The position numbers and the translations under genes were made by a program. From the NCBI GenBank assembly GCA_019510185.1, contig JAEKKV010000012.1, positions 124,001 to 188,000 of the forward strand: DNA of 64,000 nt. Direction: 5' to 3'. Each line of letters opens with the position of its first letter. Position 1 is the first letter of the stretch. This DNA is from Verrucomicrobiota bacterium. GTDB taxonomy: Bacteria > Verrucomicrobiota > Verrucomicrobiia > Opitutales > Opitutaceae. Shown in pieces: positions 37,243 through 47,448 of the stretch. The notes under the pieces are model-generated. The model was not told where the DNA came from, did not search any database, and saw nothing but the letters and a program-made list of their open reading frames with translations.

Positions 37243-38034
37243 TTAAAACAACCGGAGCAGAGAGCGGGCGCCCACATCGACATGGGCGTAGTTCTGGGCG
37301 GTGGGCACGGGCAGTTTGCGCAGCAGATGGCCGTTGCCATCGAACACGCCGATGCCGCCTTCTCCGTTGAGCGGCGCGTAGAGTTCGCGGGCGACGGAGT
37401 CGAAGGCGAGAGACGTGGGCAGGACGCGATGGTCGAGGGGCACGGCTCCCAGACGGCTGCCGGCGAGCGAGTAGGTGACGACTTGGGCGGGATTGCCGCC
37501 GGCGAGGATCAGTAACAGGTCGCGCTTCTGATCATAAGCCACGCCCGCGGGCGGACCTTGAAGGTGCTCCAAGCGGATCGTGCGCACGTGTTTTCCGAAA
37601 AGAGTGCTCTCAACCAGGACAGGTTCGGTCGGATGCGCAAAAAAGAGATGCCGGTCGCTCGAGCGGATGGCGAGGTCGCCCGGGCCTTCGGGCAGGCCCT
37701 CGACTTCGAAATCGCGTTTGATCGCCCGTGCGGGCCGGTCGACCACACGGATGAAATTCCCGGGGATGATACGCAGGAAAAGATGATCGGTGAACGGGTC
37801 GTAAGCGATGCCGTAGATCTCGTCGACGGGTACGAGATGGCTGGAGACCTCGACAGCGGGCGCGCCCGCCATCAGGTCGAGGATCGCGGCGTCGCCGGTT
37901 GAGGCGACGTAGGCGTGGTTGGGCCCCGGCGTGGAGCAGCCCGTCAGAAGGGCCGCCAAACCCAGCACCAGAAGGGTGGGACCGCAGAGATTTCGCGTTG
38001 TCACGGGGAAGCACCGGGCTGTTAGTCGCAGCAT
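37243..38034 (-). CDS. Lipoprotein with a beta-propeller-like repeat
   Basis: The product is about 263 residues from the ATG at 38034, or about 253 from a GTG at 38004. A signal peptide ends in a lipobox LLTGC. The rest has repeats such as EIYGIAYDPFTDHLFLRI, GPPAGVAYDQKRDLLLILAGG and LPTSLAFDSVARELYAPL, spaced like the blades of an NHL/SMP-type beta-propeller. No enzymatic motif is seen. It is divergent from the nucleoside phosphorylase, with which its ATG shares bases. Confidence 0.65.
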   Translation of the reverse strand: MLRLTARCFPVTTRNLCGPTLLVLGLAALLTGCSTPGPNHAYVASTGDAAILDLMAGAPAVEVSSHLVPVDEIYGIAYDPFTDHLFLRIIPGNFIRVVDRPARAIKRDFEVEGLPEGPGDLAIRSSDRHLFFAHPTEPVLVESTLFGKHVRTIRLEHLQGPPAGVAYDQKRDLLLILAGGNPAQVVTYSLAGSRLGAVPLDHRVLPTSLAFDSVARELYAPLNGEGGIGVFDGNGHLLRKLPVPTAQNYAHVDVGARSLLRLF

Positions 38035-38731
38035 GAAAGTGGCTTTCATAAGTGGCACCAGCGTCGTGAACTCAACGATTTTCTCCCGTTGGGAGACGAG
38101 TGTCATCACGACCGTCCACGGTCCGGTGACTTATCGCCGGCATGGCGACCACGTGCTGCTCAACCGCCACGGTTCCGGCCTGCCGCTGCCGCCACACCGG
38201 ATCAACCACCGCGCCAACATCAGGGCGCTCGCGGACCTTGGCTTTAGCGATGTCGTGGCGCTCAATTCCGTGGGCTCGCTCCAGCCCGGCCTGCCGCCCG
38301 GCACGCTCGTGTCTTGCGGCGACTACGTGGGGTTGCAGCAGGGTCCGGCCACGTTTTTCGATGATGAACTCAAGGGCGGCGCGCCCGGCATCGCCAACAA
38401 TCTCATCCCACTTCTGACCGCGAGGCTCGCGCCGGAGTTTCAAATCCATGCGGGCAAAACCTACGTGCAGACGCGGGGTCCCCGCTTCGAGACGAAGGCC
38501 GAGATCCGCGTGATCAAAAACTGGGGCGATGTCGTCGGAATGACCGCCGCGCACGAGGCCGACCTTTGCGGCGAACTCGGCCTGCGCTACAATTCCCTGG
38601 CGGTCGTGGACAACTACGCCAATGGCCTCGAAAACACTGAGATCGATTTCGCGAAATTCCGGGACCTCGTGCAATCCAACCAAGCGAGGGTGGACCGGTT
38701 GTTCACGCGCCTCTTGGAAATTCTGGCCTGA
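38033..38731 (+). CDS. MTAP/PNP-family purine nucleoside phosphorylase
   Basis: This 232-residue enzyme cleaves a purine nucleoside (MTA, inosine or guanosine) with phosphate. Markers are NHRANIRALADLGFSDVVALNSVGSL, YVQTRGPRFETKAEIR and GDVVGMTAAHEADLCGELGLRY (given in pieces), matching the MTAP subset of the family. It is somewhat short: the usual first Gly-rich GIIGGSG loop is replaced by FISGTSVVNSTIF. Whether this alters phosphate binding is not clear. The start is the ATG at 38033. The specific substrate is not settled. Confidence 0.8.
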   Translation: MKVAFISGTSVVNSTIFSRWETSVITTVHGPVTYRRHGDHVLLNRHGSGLPLPPHRINHRANIRALADLGFSDVVALNSVGSLQPGLPPGTLVSCGDYVGLQQGPATFFDDELKGGAPGIANNLIPLLTARLAPEFQIHAGKTYVQTRGPRFETKAEIRVIKNWGDVVGMTAAHEADLCGELGLRYNSLAVVDNYANGLENTEIDFAKFRDLVQSNQARVDRLFTRLLEILA

Positions 38732-38734
38732 GCG

Positions 38735-38818
38735 TTCGCAGCGGATACGGCGGAGGAACGCGGATAAATCCATGACGGAGATTTGGAATTCCTGTTCAGT
38801 CGCATACGCTGCGATCAC
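38735..38818. repeat. Imperfect inverted repeat with GCGGATA words
   Basis: The gap between the phosphorylase and the next gene holds GCAGCGGATACG (left) and CGCATACGCTGCG (right), which pair imperfectly. Between them GCGGATAAATCC also occurs. It resembles dispersed intergenic repeats. Confidence 0.45.
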
Positions 38819-38825
38819 TTAAGAT

Positions 38826-39647
38826 ATGAAAATCGGCATCATCGGCCTGGGGATCATCGGCGAAACATGGGCGCGGCATTATGAAGCCGCCGGCGTGCTG
38901 GCCGGAGCGTGGAATCGCACGGCGCGGCCCGATTTCCCCCGGTGGCAACCGACGCCCGAGGCGGTCGCGGCCGCGGCCGACGTGGTGCAGATCGTCGTGG
39001 CGGATCCGCCCGCGGTGCGGGAAATTTTCGCGCGTCTCCTGCCCGCGCTTGGGCCGGGCAAGACCATCGTGCAGTCGAGCACCATCGATCCGCAAAGCAG
39101 CGAGGAATTTCTGCAACAGGTGACCGCGCGCGGCGCCCGTTATCTGGAGGCGCCTTTCACCGGCAGCAAACCCGCCGCCGAGCAGAGGCAAACGGTCTAT
39201 TATCTGGGTGGCGAGGCCGCGCTGATCGCCGAATTGGAGCCGTTGCTGGCGCTGGTTTCGGAGACGCGCTTTTCCATCGGAACGAATCGCCAGGCGGCCA
39301 CGCTCAAGCTGGCGATGAACCTCAACATCGCCGCCCAGATGCAGGCGCTGGCCGAGGCGCTCACGCTGGCCCGCCGCGCCGGCATCAGCGACGACACGTT
39401 CTTTACCGCGCTCGCCCGGAACGCCAGCTGGTCGGGCCTCGCCGCGCTTAAGCAACCCAAGCTTCGGGCGGGCGATTTTTCGCCGCAATTTTCCGTGAAG
39501 CACATGCTCAAGGATCTGCGCCTGGCCTCGAGCATCAACGGCTGCGAGGATTTCCCCGTGCTCGACACCGTGCGCGACCGGCTGGCCGCCGCGGTCCGGG
39601 CCGGCTCCGCCGACGAGGATTTTTCGGCGCTGATCAAGCTGTTGTAG
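38826..39647 (+). CDS. NAD(P)-dependent beta-hydroxyacid dehydrogenase (HIBADH-like)
   Basis: This 273-residue protein follows the 3-hydroxyisobutyrate dehydrogenase / GLYR pattern. It has an N-terminal Rossmann motif GIIGLGIIGETWA (near 4-16), SSTIDPQSSEEF, the substrate Gly motif APFTGSKPAAEQ and the catalytic Lys region TLKLAMNLNIAAQM. The catalytic Lys is likely the one in KLAMN (near 162). The substrate cannot be told from sequence. Confidence 0.85.
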   Translation: MKIGIIGLGIIGETWARHYEAAGVLAGAWNRTARPDFPRWQPTPEAVAAAADVVQIVVADPPAVREIFARLLPALGPGKTIVQSSTIDPQSSEEFLQQVTARGARYLEAPFTGSKPAAEQRQTVYYLGGEAALIAELEPLLALVSETRFSIGTNRQAATLKLAMNLNIAAQMQALAEALTLARRAGISDDTFFTALARNASWSGLAALKQPKLRAGDFSPQFSVKHMLKDLRLASSINGCEDFPVLDTVRDRLAAAVRAGSADEDFSALIKLL

Positions 39648-39753
39648 TGTCCGCGGGCAAACGATTCGCGGATGGGGGCGGTCGCGCGGCCGCCGGCGCT
39701 TATAAAAAATTAAGTTGAAACCCCCCGGAGGCTGCGTGAGCTGAGGCCTTCAT

Positions 39754-41858
<2,105 letters not shown>

Positions 41859-41870
41859 TCCGTCCGCGCC

Positions 41871-42074
41871 ATGACCATCCGTGTCAACGACCAGCCCCGC
41901 AGCGTCGGCGATGCCGCCACGTTGCTCGATCTCCTGCGCGACCTCGCGCTGGCCGAGCGACGCGGGCTCGCCGTGGCGGTGAACGACGAGGTGGTTCCTC
42001 GCTCCGTCTGGTCCGCCCGGACACTCGCCGAGGCGGACCACGTGCTCGTGATCCAAGCCACCCAAGGCGGTTGA
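41871..42074 (+). CDS. thiS: Sulfur carrier protein ThiS
   Basis: The 67-residue ubiquitin-fold protein ends in Gly-Gly (QATQGG). ThiF adenylates this end, and it then carries thiocarboxylate sulfur for the thiazole ring. The start is MTIRVNDQPRSVGD. It lies between thiC and the tenI-like gene, with a palindrome-like repeat just after it. Confidence 0.93.
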   Translation: MTIRVNDQPRSVGDAATLLDLLRDLALAERRGLAVAVNDEVVPRSVWSARTLAEADHVLVIQATQGG

Positions 42075-42080
42075 AAACAG

Positions 42081-42141
42081 GGCCACAAAAAGCACAAAAG
42101 ACACCGACTCCGATTGTGTGATTTCTGCGCCTTTTGTGGCC
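42081..42141. repeat. GGCCACAAAA palindrome repeat
   Basis: GGCCACAAAA (42081-42090) faces TTTTGTGGCC (42132-42141) around an AC-rich middle, making a 61-bp hairpin-forming element between thiS and the next gene. Confidence 0.65.
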
Positions 42142-42150
42142 ATTCCTCTG

Positions 42151-42750
42151 ATGAAGTTAATCGTTATCTCTCCCGAAGCCGTGGACGCCCGTGAGCATGC
42201 CGTGCTCGCGAGGCTCTTCGCCACAGGTCTGGACGATTATCACCTGCGCAAACCCGCGTGGGACCGCAATGCCTGCGCCGCGTATCTGCGCGCCTTGCCA
42301 CCGGAGTTTCGCGCACGCGTCATTCTGCACAGCCACGGCGATCTCGCCGTTGAGTTTGCCGTGCGCGGCCTTCACGAGCGCGACGAGCCCAAGTCGGAGA
42401 ACCGCCCGCCGCACCATGATTTCCGCAGCCGCGCCGTGCACGATTTGCCCACGCTGCGGGCCTCGCTCGATCATTACGAACGCTTGCTCGTCAGCCCGGT
42501 GTTTCGCTCGTTCTCCAAACCCGGTCGCGTTCCCGACGCCCGCCTCGAGCCCGCCGAACTCAAAGCCGCGCTCGCCCTCCCGCGGCGCGCCGAAGTGATC
42601 GCCCTCGGCGGTATAGACGCCTCGCGGCTCCCTGCCTGCCGCGACTTCGGCTTCGATGGCGTGGCCGTGCTCGGCGCGATCTGGCAAGCCGCCGATCCGG
42701 TGCGCGCTTTCAACGAACTCCAACACGCGCTCCACTCCCATGCCGCTTGA
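42151..42750 (+). CDS. TenI-like (thiamin phosphate synthase paralogue)
   Basis: The ATG at 42151 opens a 199-residue protein related to ThiE/TenI. SRAVHDLPTL takes the place of the family GxSxH motif, SPVFRSFSKPG corresponds to the GPVFPTxTK loop, and ALGGIDA is the late Gly motif. The ThiE residues that bind the pyrimidine are less well kept (ILHSHGDL), as in TenI, which is a thiazole tautomerase. The next gene, a full thiE, overlaps it by 11 bp. I call it TenI-like; the reaction is inference. Confidence 0.7.
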   Translation: MKLIVISPEAVDAREHAVLARLFATGLDDYHLRKPAWDRNACAAYLRALPPEFRARVILHSHGDLAVEFAVRGLHERDEPKSENRPPHHDFRSRAVHDLPTLRASLDHYERLLVSPVFRSFSKPGRVPDARLEPAELKAALALPRRAEVIALGGIDASRLPACRDFGFDGVAVLGAIWQAADPVRAFNELQHALHSHAA

Positions 42751-43411
42751 TCCCGACCATTTTCCGCCGGTCATGGCGCTCACGATGGACGGCCTGGCGC
42801 TTTCGCCTGCCGACCAGGCCCGCGCGCTCGTCGCCGCCGGCGCGGGCTGGGTCCAGTTGCGCATGAAAAACGCCGCACCCGATCTCTGGCTCGCCACCGC
42901 TCGCGAGGTCGTCGCCATCTGCCACGAGGGCGGGGCGCTTTGTACGATCAACGACAACGTCGAAATCGCCCTCGCGTCCGATGCCGATGGCGTCCACCTC
43001 GGCAAACTCGACGGAGACTGGATCGCCGCGCGTGCCCGTCTCGGCGTGGAAAAAATCCTCGGCGGCACGGTCAACGACGCGGACGACGCCCGCCGCGCCG
43101 CGGCCGCGCACGTTCTTGATTACGTTGGCATCGGCCCGCTGCGCTTCACTACCACCAAGCAAAAGCTCGCGCCCGTCCTCGGTCTTGAAGGCATCGCCGC
43201 GCTCCTCCCGCTCCTCGACGGCCTGCCCGCGTGGGCGATCGGTGGCGTTCAACCCGCCGACCTGCCGGCTCTCCGTCGCGCGCATCTCGCCGGCGTCGCC
43301 GTTTCCTCTTCCCTCTACCTGGACAACAGCGTCTCCGCCAACCATGCGGCCTTCGTCGCCGCCTGGTCCGCGTCTCCGGTCATGAATGTTCCTCCGTCAA
43401 CTTCCGTATGA
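42740..43411 (+). CDS. thiE: Thiamin phosphate synthase
   Basis: ThiE joins HMP pyrophosphate and the thiazole phosphate to give thiamin monophosphate. The 223-residue TIM-barrel protein shows [43 protein letters not shown], the loop [14 protein letters not shown] and AIGGVQP. These are all standard. It starts at ATG 42740 inside the preceding gene, a sign of coupled translation, and its stop overlaps the thiG start. Confidence 0.92.
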   Translation: MPLDPDHFPPVMALTMDGLALSPADQARALVAAGAGWVQLRMKNAAPDLWLATAREVVAICHEGGALCTINDNVEIALASDADGVHLGKLDGDWIAARARLGVEKILGGTVNDADDARRAAAAHVLDYVGIGPLRFTTTKQKLAPVLGLEGIAALLPLLDGLPAWAIGGVQPADLPALRRAHLAGVAVSSSLYLDNSVSANHAAFVAAWSASPVMNVPPSTSV

Positions 43412-44193
43412 AAACGTCCCCCCTCGTCATCGCCGGCGTTCAACTCTGCTCCCGTCTTTTTCTCGGCACGGGCAAATACAGCTCGGGCGCGGTGATGGCC
43501 GAAAGCCTGGCCGCCTCCGGCACGGAGCTGGTCACGGTGGCGCTGCGCCGCGTGCGCACCGACGGCGCGGCCGATGACATTCTCGGCCGGCTCGACCGCA
43601 CCCGCTATCGGCTCCTTCCCAACACTTCGGGCGTGCGTGATGCCAAGGAGGCGGTGCTCGCCGCCGAGCTGGCCCGCGAGGCGCTGGAGACGAACTGGCT
43701 GAAACTCGAGATCCATCCCGATCCGAAATACCTCATGCCCGATCCGGTCGAGACGCTGCTGGCCACGCGCGAGCTGGTGAAGCGCGGCTTCGTCGTGCTG
43801 CCCTACGTTCATGCCGATCCGGTGCTGTGCAAGCAGCTCGAAGAAGCCGGCGCCGCCGCGGTCATGCCGCTGGGCGCGCCGATTGGCAGCAACCGCGGCC
43901 TCGAATCGCGGGCGTTTCTGGAAATCATCATCGCGCAATCTCGCGTGCCGGTCGTGATCGACGCCGGGCTCGGCGTGCCGTCGCACGCCGCCGCCGCGCT
44001 GGAGATGGGCGCGGATGCGGTGCTGGTGAACACGGCGATCGCCGCCGCCGCCGATCCGGTTGCCATGGGGCTGGCGTTCAAACTCGCGGTCGAGGCCGGC
44101 CGCCTCGGCTACGAAGCGGGCCTCGCCTCTCGCTCAACGCGCAGCGAGGCACAGGCCACGTCTCCGCTTACCTCATTCTTGGCCGGAGTATAG
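43408..44193 (+). CDS. thiG: Thiazole synthase ThiG
   Basis: ThiG forms the thiazole phosphate from DXP, dehydroglycine and ThiS-thiocarboxylate. The 261-residue TIM-barrel protein carries the Schiff-base Lys region [18 protein letters not shown] (Lys in WLKLE, near residue 96) and [13 protein letters not shown] and [11 protein letters not shown]. The ATG 43408 overlaps the thiE stop (ATGA). Its stop is followed by a small repeat. Confidence 0.95.
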   Translation: MKTSPLVIAGVQLCSRLFLGTGKYSSGAVMAESLAASGTELVTVALRRVRTDGAADDILGRLDRTRYRLLPNTSGVRDAKEAVLAAELAREALETNWLKLEIHPDPKYLMPDPVETLLATRELVKRGFVVLPYVHADPVLCKQLEEAGAAAVMPLGAPIGSNRGLESRAFLEIIIAQSRVPVVIDAGLGVPSHAAAALEMGADAVLVNTAIAAAADPVAMGLAFKLAVEAGRLGYEAGLASRSTRSEAQATSPLTSFLAGV

Positions 44194-44231
44194 GTCCCCT
44201 AGGACTCATAAGACCCATAGGACCTATTCCG
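44194..44231. repeat. CATAAGACCCATAGGACC-type repeat
   Basis: The gap after thiG holds a short run of related words (CTAGGACTCATAAGACC and CCATAGGACCTATTCC), each near 10 nt, with partial inverted symmetry. This wording is a familiar dispersed repeat in bacterial genomes. Confidence 0.5.
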
Positions 44232-44244
44232 ATCCCGCACGCCC

Positions 44245-45402
44245 ATGAGCACCTTTGTCGATACCTGGAAACAACACGACTTCGCCGCCGTCGCCGTGTC
44301 CATCGCCGCGCGTACGCCGGCGGACGTGCAACGCGCGCTCGCTCGCGCGGGCCGCGGGCTCACGCTCATCGATCTGGCGGCGTTGCTTTCTCCGGCGGCC
44401 GCGCCGTTTCTGGAGGAGATGGCCGCGCTCAGCCACCGGCTGACGGTCGAGCGTTTCGGGCGCACGATGCAGCTTTACGCGCCGATGTACCTGACGAACG
44501 TCTGCGCCAACATCTGCACCTATTGCGGCTTCAGCGCGCAGAACCGCATTCCGCGCAAGGCACTCGACGATGCCGAGATTCTCGCCGAGGCCGGCGTGCT
44601 GGCGGGTCACGGTTTCGAACATGTGCTGTTGGTGACGGGCGAATCTTCGCGCTATGGTGTCGCCTACCTGCAAAACGCCCTGCGCCTGTTGCGTCCGCAT
44701 TTTGCCGGACTCTCGATGGAAGTGCAGCCGCTCGATCAGTCCGATTATGAGACGCTCGTCGCCGACGGATTGAGCTCGGTGCTGGTGTACCAGGAAACCT
44801 ACGACCCGGCGGTTTATCCGAAGCATCATCTCAAAGGGCCCAAGTCCGACATGGCCTATCGCCTCGAAACGCCCGACCGGTTGGGCCGCGCGGGCGTGAA
44901 GAAGATCGGCATCGGCGCGCTTTACGGCCTGTCCGACTGGCGGGCGGAGGCGTGGTTCGCGGGCCTGCATTTGGATTATCTGGAAAAACATTACTGGCGT
45001 ACGCGCTACAGTCTCTCGTTCCCGCGGCTGCGTCCGCACGAGGGCAGCGACATCGCGGTGACGCCTTTCAACGAACGCGATCTCGTGCAGGCGGCCTGCG
45101 CGTTTCGTCTGTTCAGCCAGGAAGTCGAGCTGTCGCTCTCCACGCGCGAGAGCCCGCATTTCCGCAATCATGCGTACCGGCTCGGGTTCACGTCCATGAG
45201 CGCGGGTTCGCGCACGAATCCCGGCGGCTATGCGGCCGGCGAGGAGTCATCGCTGGAGCAGTTCGAGATCAGCGACGAACGGACGCCGGCCGAAGTCGCG
45301 GCCTTCCTGCGCACCAACGGTTACGAACCCGTGTGGAAGGACTGGGATTCCACTTATGATGGGCAAAACCATCAAACCGATTTAACCGCTCATGTGCGCT
45401 AA
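44245..45402 (+). CDS. thiH: 2-iminoacetate synthase (ThiH)
   Basis: ThiH cleaves tyrosine to dehydroglycine for the thiazole ring, using SAM and a [4Fe-4S] cluster. The 385-residue protein has the cluster motif NVCANICTYCGF (CX3CX2C) near residue 90, then VLLVTGESSRYGVAYL and the ThiH C-terminal domain ending near EPVWKDWDS. Use of ThiH rather than the O2-dependent ThiO fits low-oxygen growth, which is inference. The last dozen residues come from a repeat that also forms the stop codon. Confidence 0.93.
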   Translation: MSTFVDTWKQHDFAAVAVSIAARTPADVQRALARAGRGLTLIDLAALLSPAAAPFLEEMAALSHRLTVERFGRTMQLYAPMYLTNVCANICTYCGFSAQNRIPRKALDDAEILAEAGVLAGHGFEHVLLVTGESSRYGVAYLQNALRLLRPHFAGLSMEVQPLDQSDYETLVADGLSSVLVYQETYDPAVYPKHHLKGPKSDMAYRLETPDRLGRAGVKKIGIGALYGLSDWRAEAWFAGLHLDYLEKHYWRTRYSLSFPRLRPHEGSDIAVTPFNERDLVQAACAFRLFSQEVELSLSTRESPHFRNHAYRLGFTSMSAGSRTNPGGYAAGEESSLEQFEISDERTPAEVAAFLRTNGYEPVWKDWDSTYDGQNHQTDLTAHVR

Positions 45403-45459
45403 GGGCCGCTAATCCCGAGACTTTTCTTAGCGTTCATTAGTGTCTCTTGGCCGGTTTAA
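45385..45459. repeat. CGCTAA/TTAGCG inverted repeat
   Basis: The 3' end of thiH and the following gap contain CGCTAA and CCGCTAAT units on the left and CTTAGCG and TTCATTAG units on the right. These give an imperfect palindrome, with CGGTTT at the far side. The stop codon TAA of thiH comes from the first CGCTAA. Confidence 0.5.
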
Positions 45460-45467
45460 AACCTCCG

Positions 45468-46583
45468 ATGTCTTTTTCTCCCGACGAAATCGCCCGCTAT
45501 CAGCGCCACCTGTCCTTGGCGGGTTTCGGGCCCGAGGCGCAGGCAAAATTGAAAGCCGGTCGTGTGCTTGTCATCGGTGCGGGCGGGCTTGGTTGTCCGG
45601 CGTTGCTCTATCTCGCCGCTGCCGGCGTCGGGAAAATCACACTGGTCGATGCCGATGTCGTAGACGTTTCCAACCTTCAGCGTCAGGTACTCTACACCAC
45701 CGCCGACGCGGGCCAGCCCAAGGCCGCCGCCGCCGCGCGGCGTTTGCGTGCGCTCAATCCTTTGATCGAGGTTTGCCCGGTCGAGGCGCGCTTCAGCCGC
45801 GACAACGCTCTCGCGCTCGTCGCCGCGCACGACGTGGTGGTGGACGGCTCCGATAATTTTTCCACGCGCTACCTCGCCAACGACGCCTGCGTGCTGGCGG
45901 ATCGTCCGCTCGTTTACGGCGCCATCCATGGTTACGAAGGGCAGGCGAGCGTGTTCAACTGGCGCGGCGGGCCGACCTATCGCTGTCTTTTTCCTGAACC
46001 GCCGGCGCCCGGCACGGTGCCGAATTGCGCCGAGGCGGGCGTGATCGGCGTGTTGCCCGGTCTCATCGGAACGGTGCAGGCTAGTGAGGCGATCAAGCTC
46101 CTGACGGGCATCGGCGAACCGTTGACGGGCCGGTTGCTGTTGTGGAACGCGCTGACCATGACGACGCGCACGATCCGGTTTTCCGCCGACCCTGCGAGTC
46201 GGAGCATTCGCGAGCTGCCGCCCGCGGACTATGGCACGACCTGCGCCGTACCGGCAAAAGCCGCGACGGATGAGATCGCCGCGGCAGGGCTGCGCGCCGC
46301 GCTGGCCGGCGGTCCTGCACTGCAACTGATCGACGTGCGCGAGGATTGGGAGCGGGCGCAGGGCGCGATCCAGCCGTCGGTGCACGCGCCGCTGGGCACG
46401 TTGGAGACGGCGGCGGCGGGCGAAGTGCTGGCGGCGTTCGATCCGAAAAAACCCACGGTGGTGTATTGTGCGGGCGGGATGCGCAGCCTGAAGGCGCTGG
46501 GTCCGCTCCGCGCGCGGCATGGGTTCACTTCGATCTTGAGCCTGAGCGGCGGCTACAAGGGCTGGGTGAAATCATCGTCATGA
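45468..46583 (+). CDS. thiF: ThiF/MoeB-type adenylyltransferase with C-terminal rhodanese domain
   Basis: The N-terminal ~240 residues are an E1-like adenylyltransferase with the start MSFSPDEIARYQRHLSLAGFG, the ATP-loop LVIGAGGLGCPALLYLAAAGVG and DNFSTRYLANDAC. It would adenylate the GG end of ThiS. The C-terminal part (~265-371) is a rhodanese-like domain with the active loop VVYCAGGMRSLKAL, where Cys carries persulfide sulfur. A fused rhodanese could deliver sulfur without ThiI. ATG 45468 is preferred to an upstream start. It overlaps thiD by 4 bp. Confidence 0.9.
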   Translation: MSFSPDEIARYQRHLSLAGFGPEAQAKLKAGRVLVIGAGGLGCPALLYLAAAGVGKITLVDADVVDVSNLQRQVLYTTADAGQPKAAAAARRLRALNPLIEVCPVEARFSRDNALALVAAHDVVVDGSDNFSTRYLANDACVLADRPLVYGAIHGYEGQASVFNWRGGPTYRCLFPEPPAPGTVPNCAEAGVIGVLPGLIGTVQASEAIKLLTGIGEPLTGRLLLWNALTMTTRTIRFSADPASRSIRELPPADYGTTCAVPAKAATDEIAAAGLRAALAGGPALQLIDVREDWERAQGAIQPSVHAPLGTLETAAAGEVLAAFDPKKPTVVYCAGGMRSLKALGPLRARHGFTSILSLSGGYKGWVKSSS

Positions 46584-47365
46584 AAACGCCTCCTTGTGTG
46601 CTGACGATCGCCGGTTCCGACAGCGGGGCGGGCGCGGGTTTGCAGGCGGACAGCCGCACGATCCATGCGCTCGGCGGCTATGCGTTGACGGCGGTCACGG
46701 CGGTCACGGCGCAGAATACGCGGGGTGTCGTCGCTTGGAAGCCGGTGGCGCCGGCGTTGCTTGCCGCGCAGATCGCGGCGGTGGCCGGCGATTTTTCCAT
46801 CGCGGCGGCGAAGACCGGATTGTTGCCCGGCGCGGCGGCGGTGAAGGCGGTGGCGGCGGCGTTGCCGGCGGGGATTGCGCTGGTGATCGATCCGGTGATC
46901 GGATCGACCAGCGGCACGCGCTTTCTGACCGCCGCCGGCGTGCGCGCGCTAAAGCGCCACCTGCTGCCGCGCGCGACGCTAATCACGCCCAACTGGCCGG
47001 AGGCGGCGTTGCTCACCGGGTTGCCCGTGACGACTTTTTCCGAGGCGGAGGAGGCGGCGCGTGCGTTGCTCGTCACGGGTTGCGCGGCGGTGTTGGTCAA
47101 GGGCGGGCATGCGCCCGGGAAAATGTGCAAGGACTGCCTGGTCACGGCCGACGGACGCGTGCGCTGGTTCGCGCATGCGCGCGTGCCCACGCGCAACACC
47201 CACGGAACCGGTTGCGTGTTGTCAGCGGCCATCGCGACGGGGCTGGCGCGGGGCCGGCGCGTGGAGGTGGCGGTGCGCGATGCGGTGACCTTTCTTCAAC
47301 GGAATCTGCGGGCGGGCCGGAGGCGGACATGGGGTGGCGGCGCGGGGCCGGCGTTCGCCGGGTGA
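46580..47365 (+). CDS. thiD: HMP/HMP-phosphate kinase
   Basis: ThiD phosphorylates hydroxymethylpyrimidine and its phosphate. The 261-residue ribokinase-fold protein starts with CVLTIAGSDSGAGAGLQAD near residue 6. It has IDPVIGSTSGTRFL, the anion hole and catalytic Asp region THGTGCVLSAAIA, and ATG 46580. It closes the thi cluster. Its stop is followed by an 83-bp gap that shows no clear terminator. Confidence 0.95.
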   Translation: MKTPPCVLTIAGSDSGAGAGLQADSRTIHALGGYALTAVTAVTAQNTRGVVAWKPVAPALLAAQIAAVAGDFSIAAAKTGLLPGAAAVKAVAAALPAGIALVIDPVIGSTSGTRFLTAAGVRALKRHLLPRATLITPNWPEAALLTGLPVTTFSEAEEAARALLVTGCAAVLVKGGHAPGKMCKDCLVTADGRVRWFAHARVPTRNTHGTGCVLSAAIATGLARGRRVEVAVRDAVTFLQRNLRAGRRRTWGGGAGPAFAG

Positions 47366-47448
47366 GCAACGAAATTTAGCCGAAAAGCAGGGGTTTTCCC
47401 TTCGGGCCCGCGCTTGCGCAAAAGCCGGGAGCATGCAGCCTTCCCCGC

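Noticed and set aside
39701..39706. TATAAA upstream of the TPP riboswitch considered as the thi promoter -10 box
   Set aside because: No acceptable -35 element is found at 16-18 bp.
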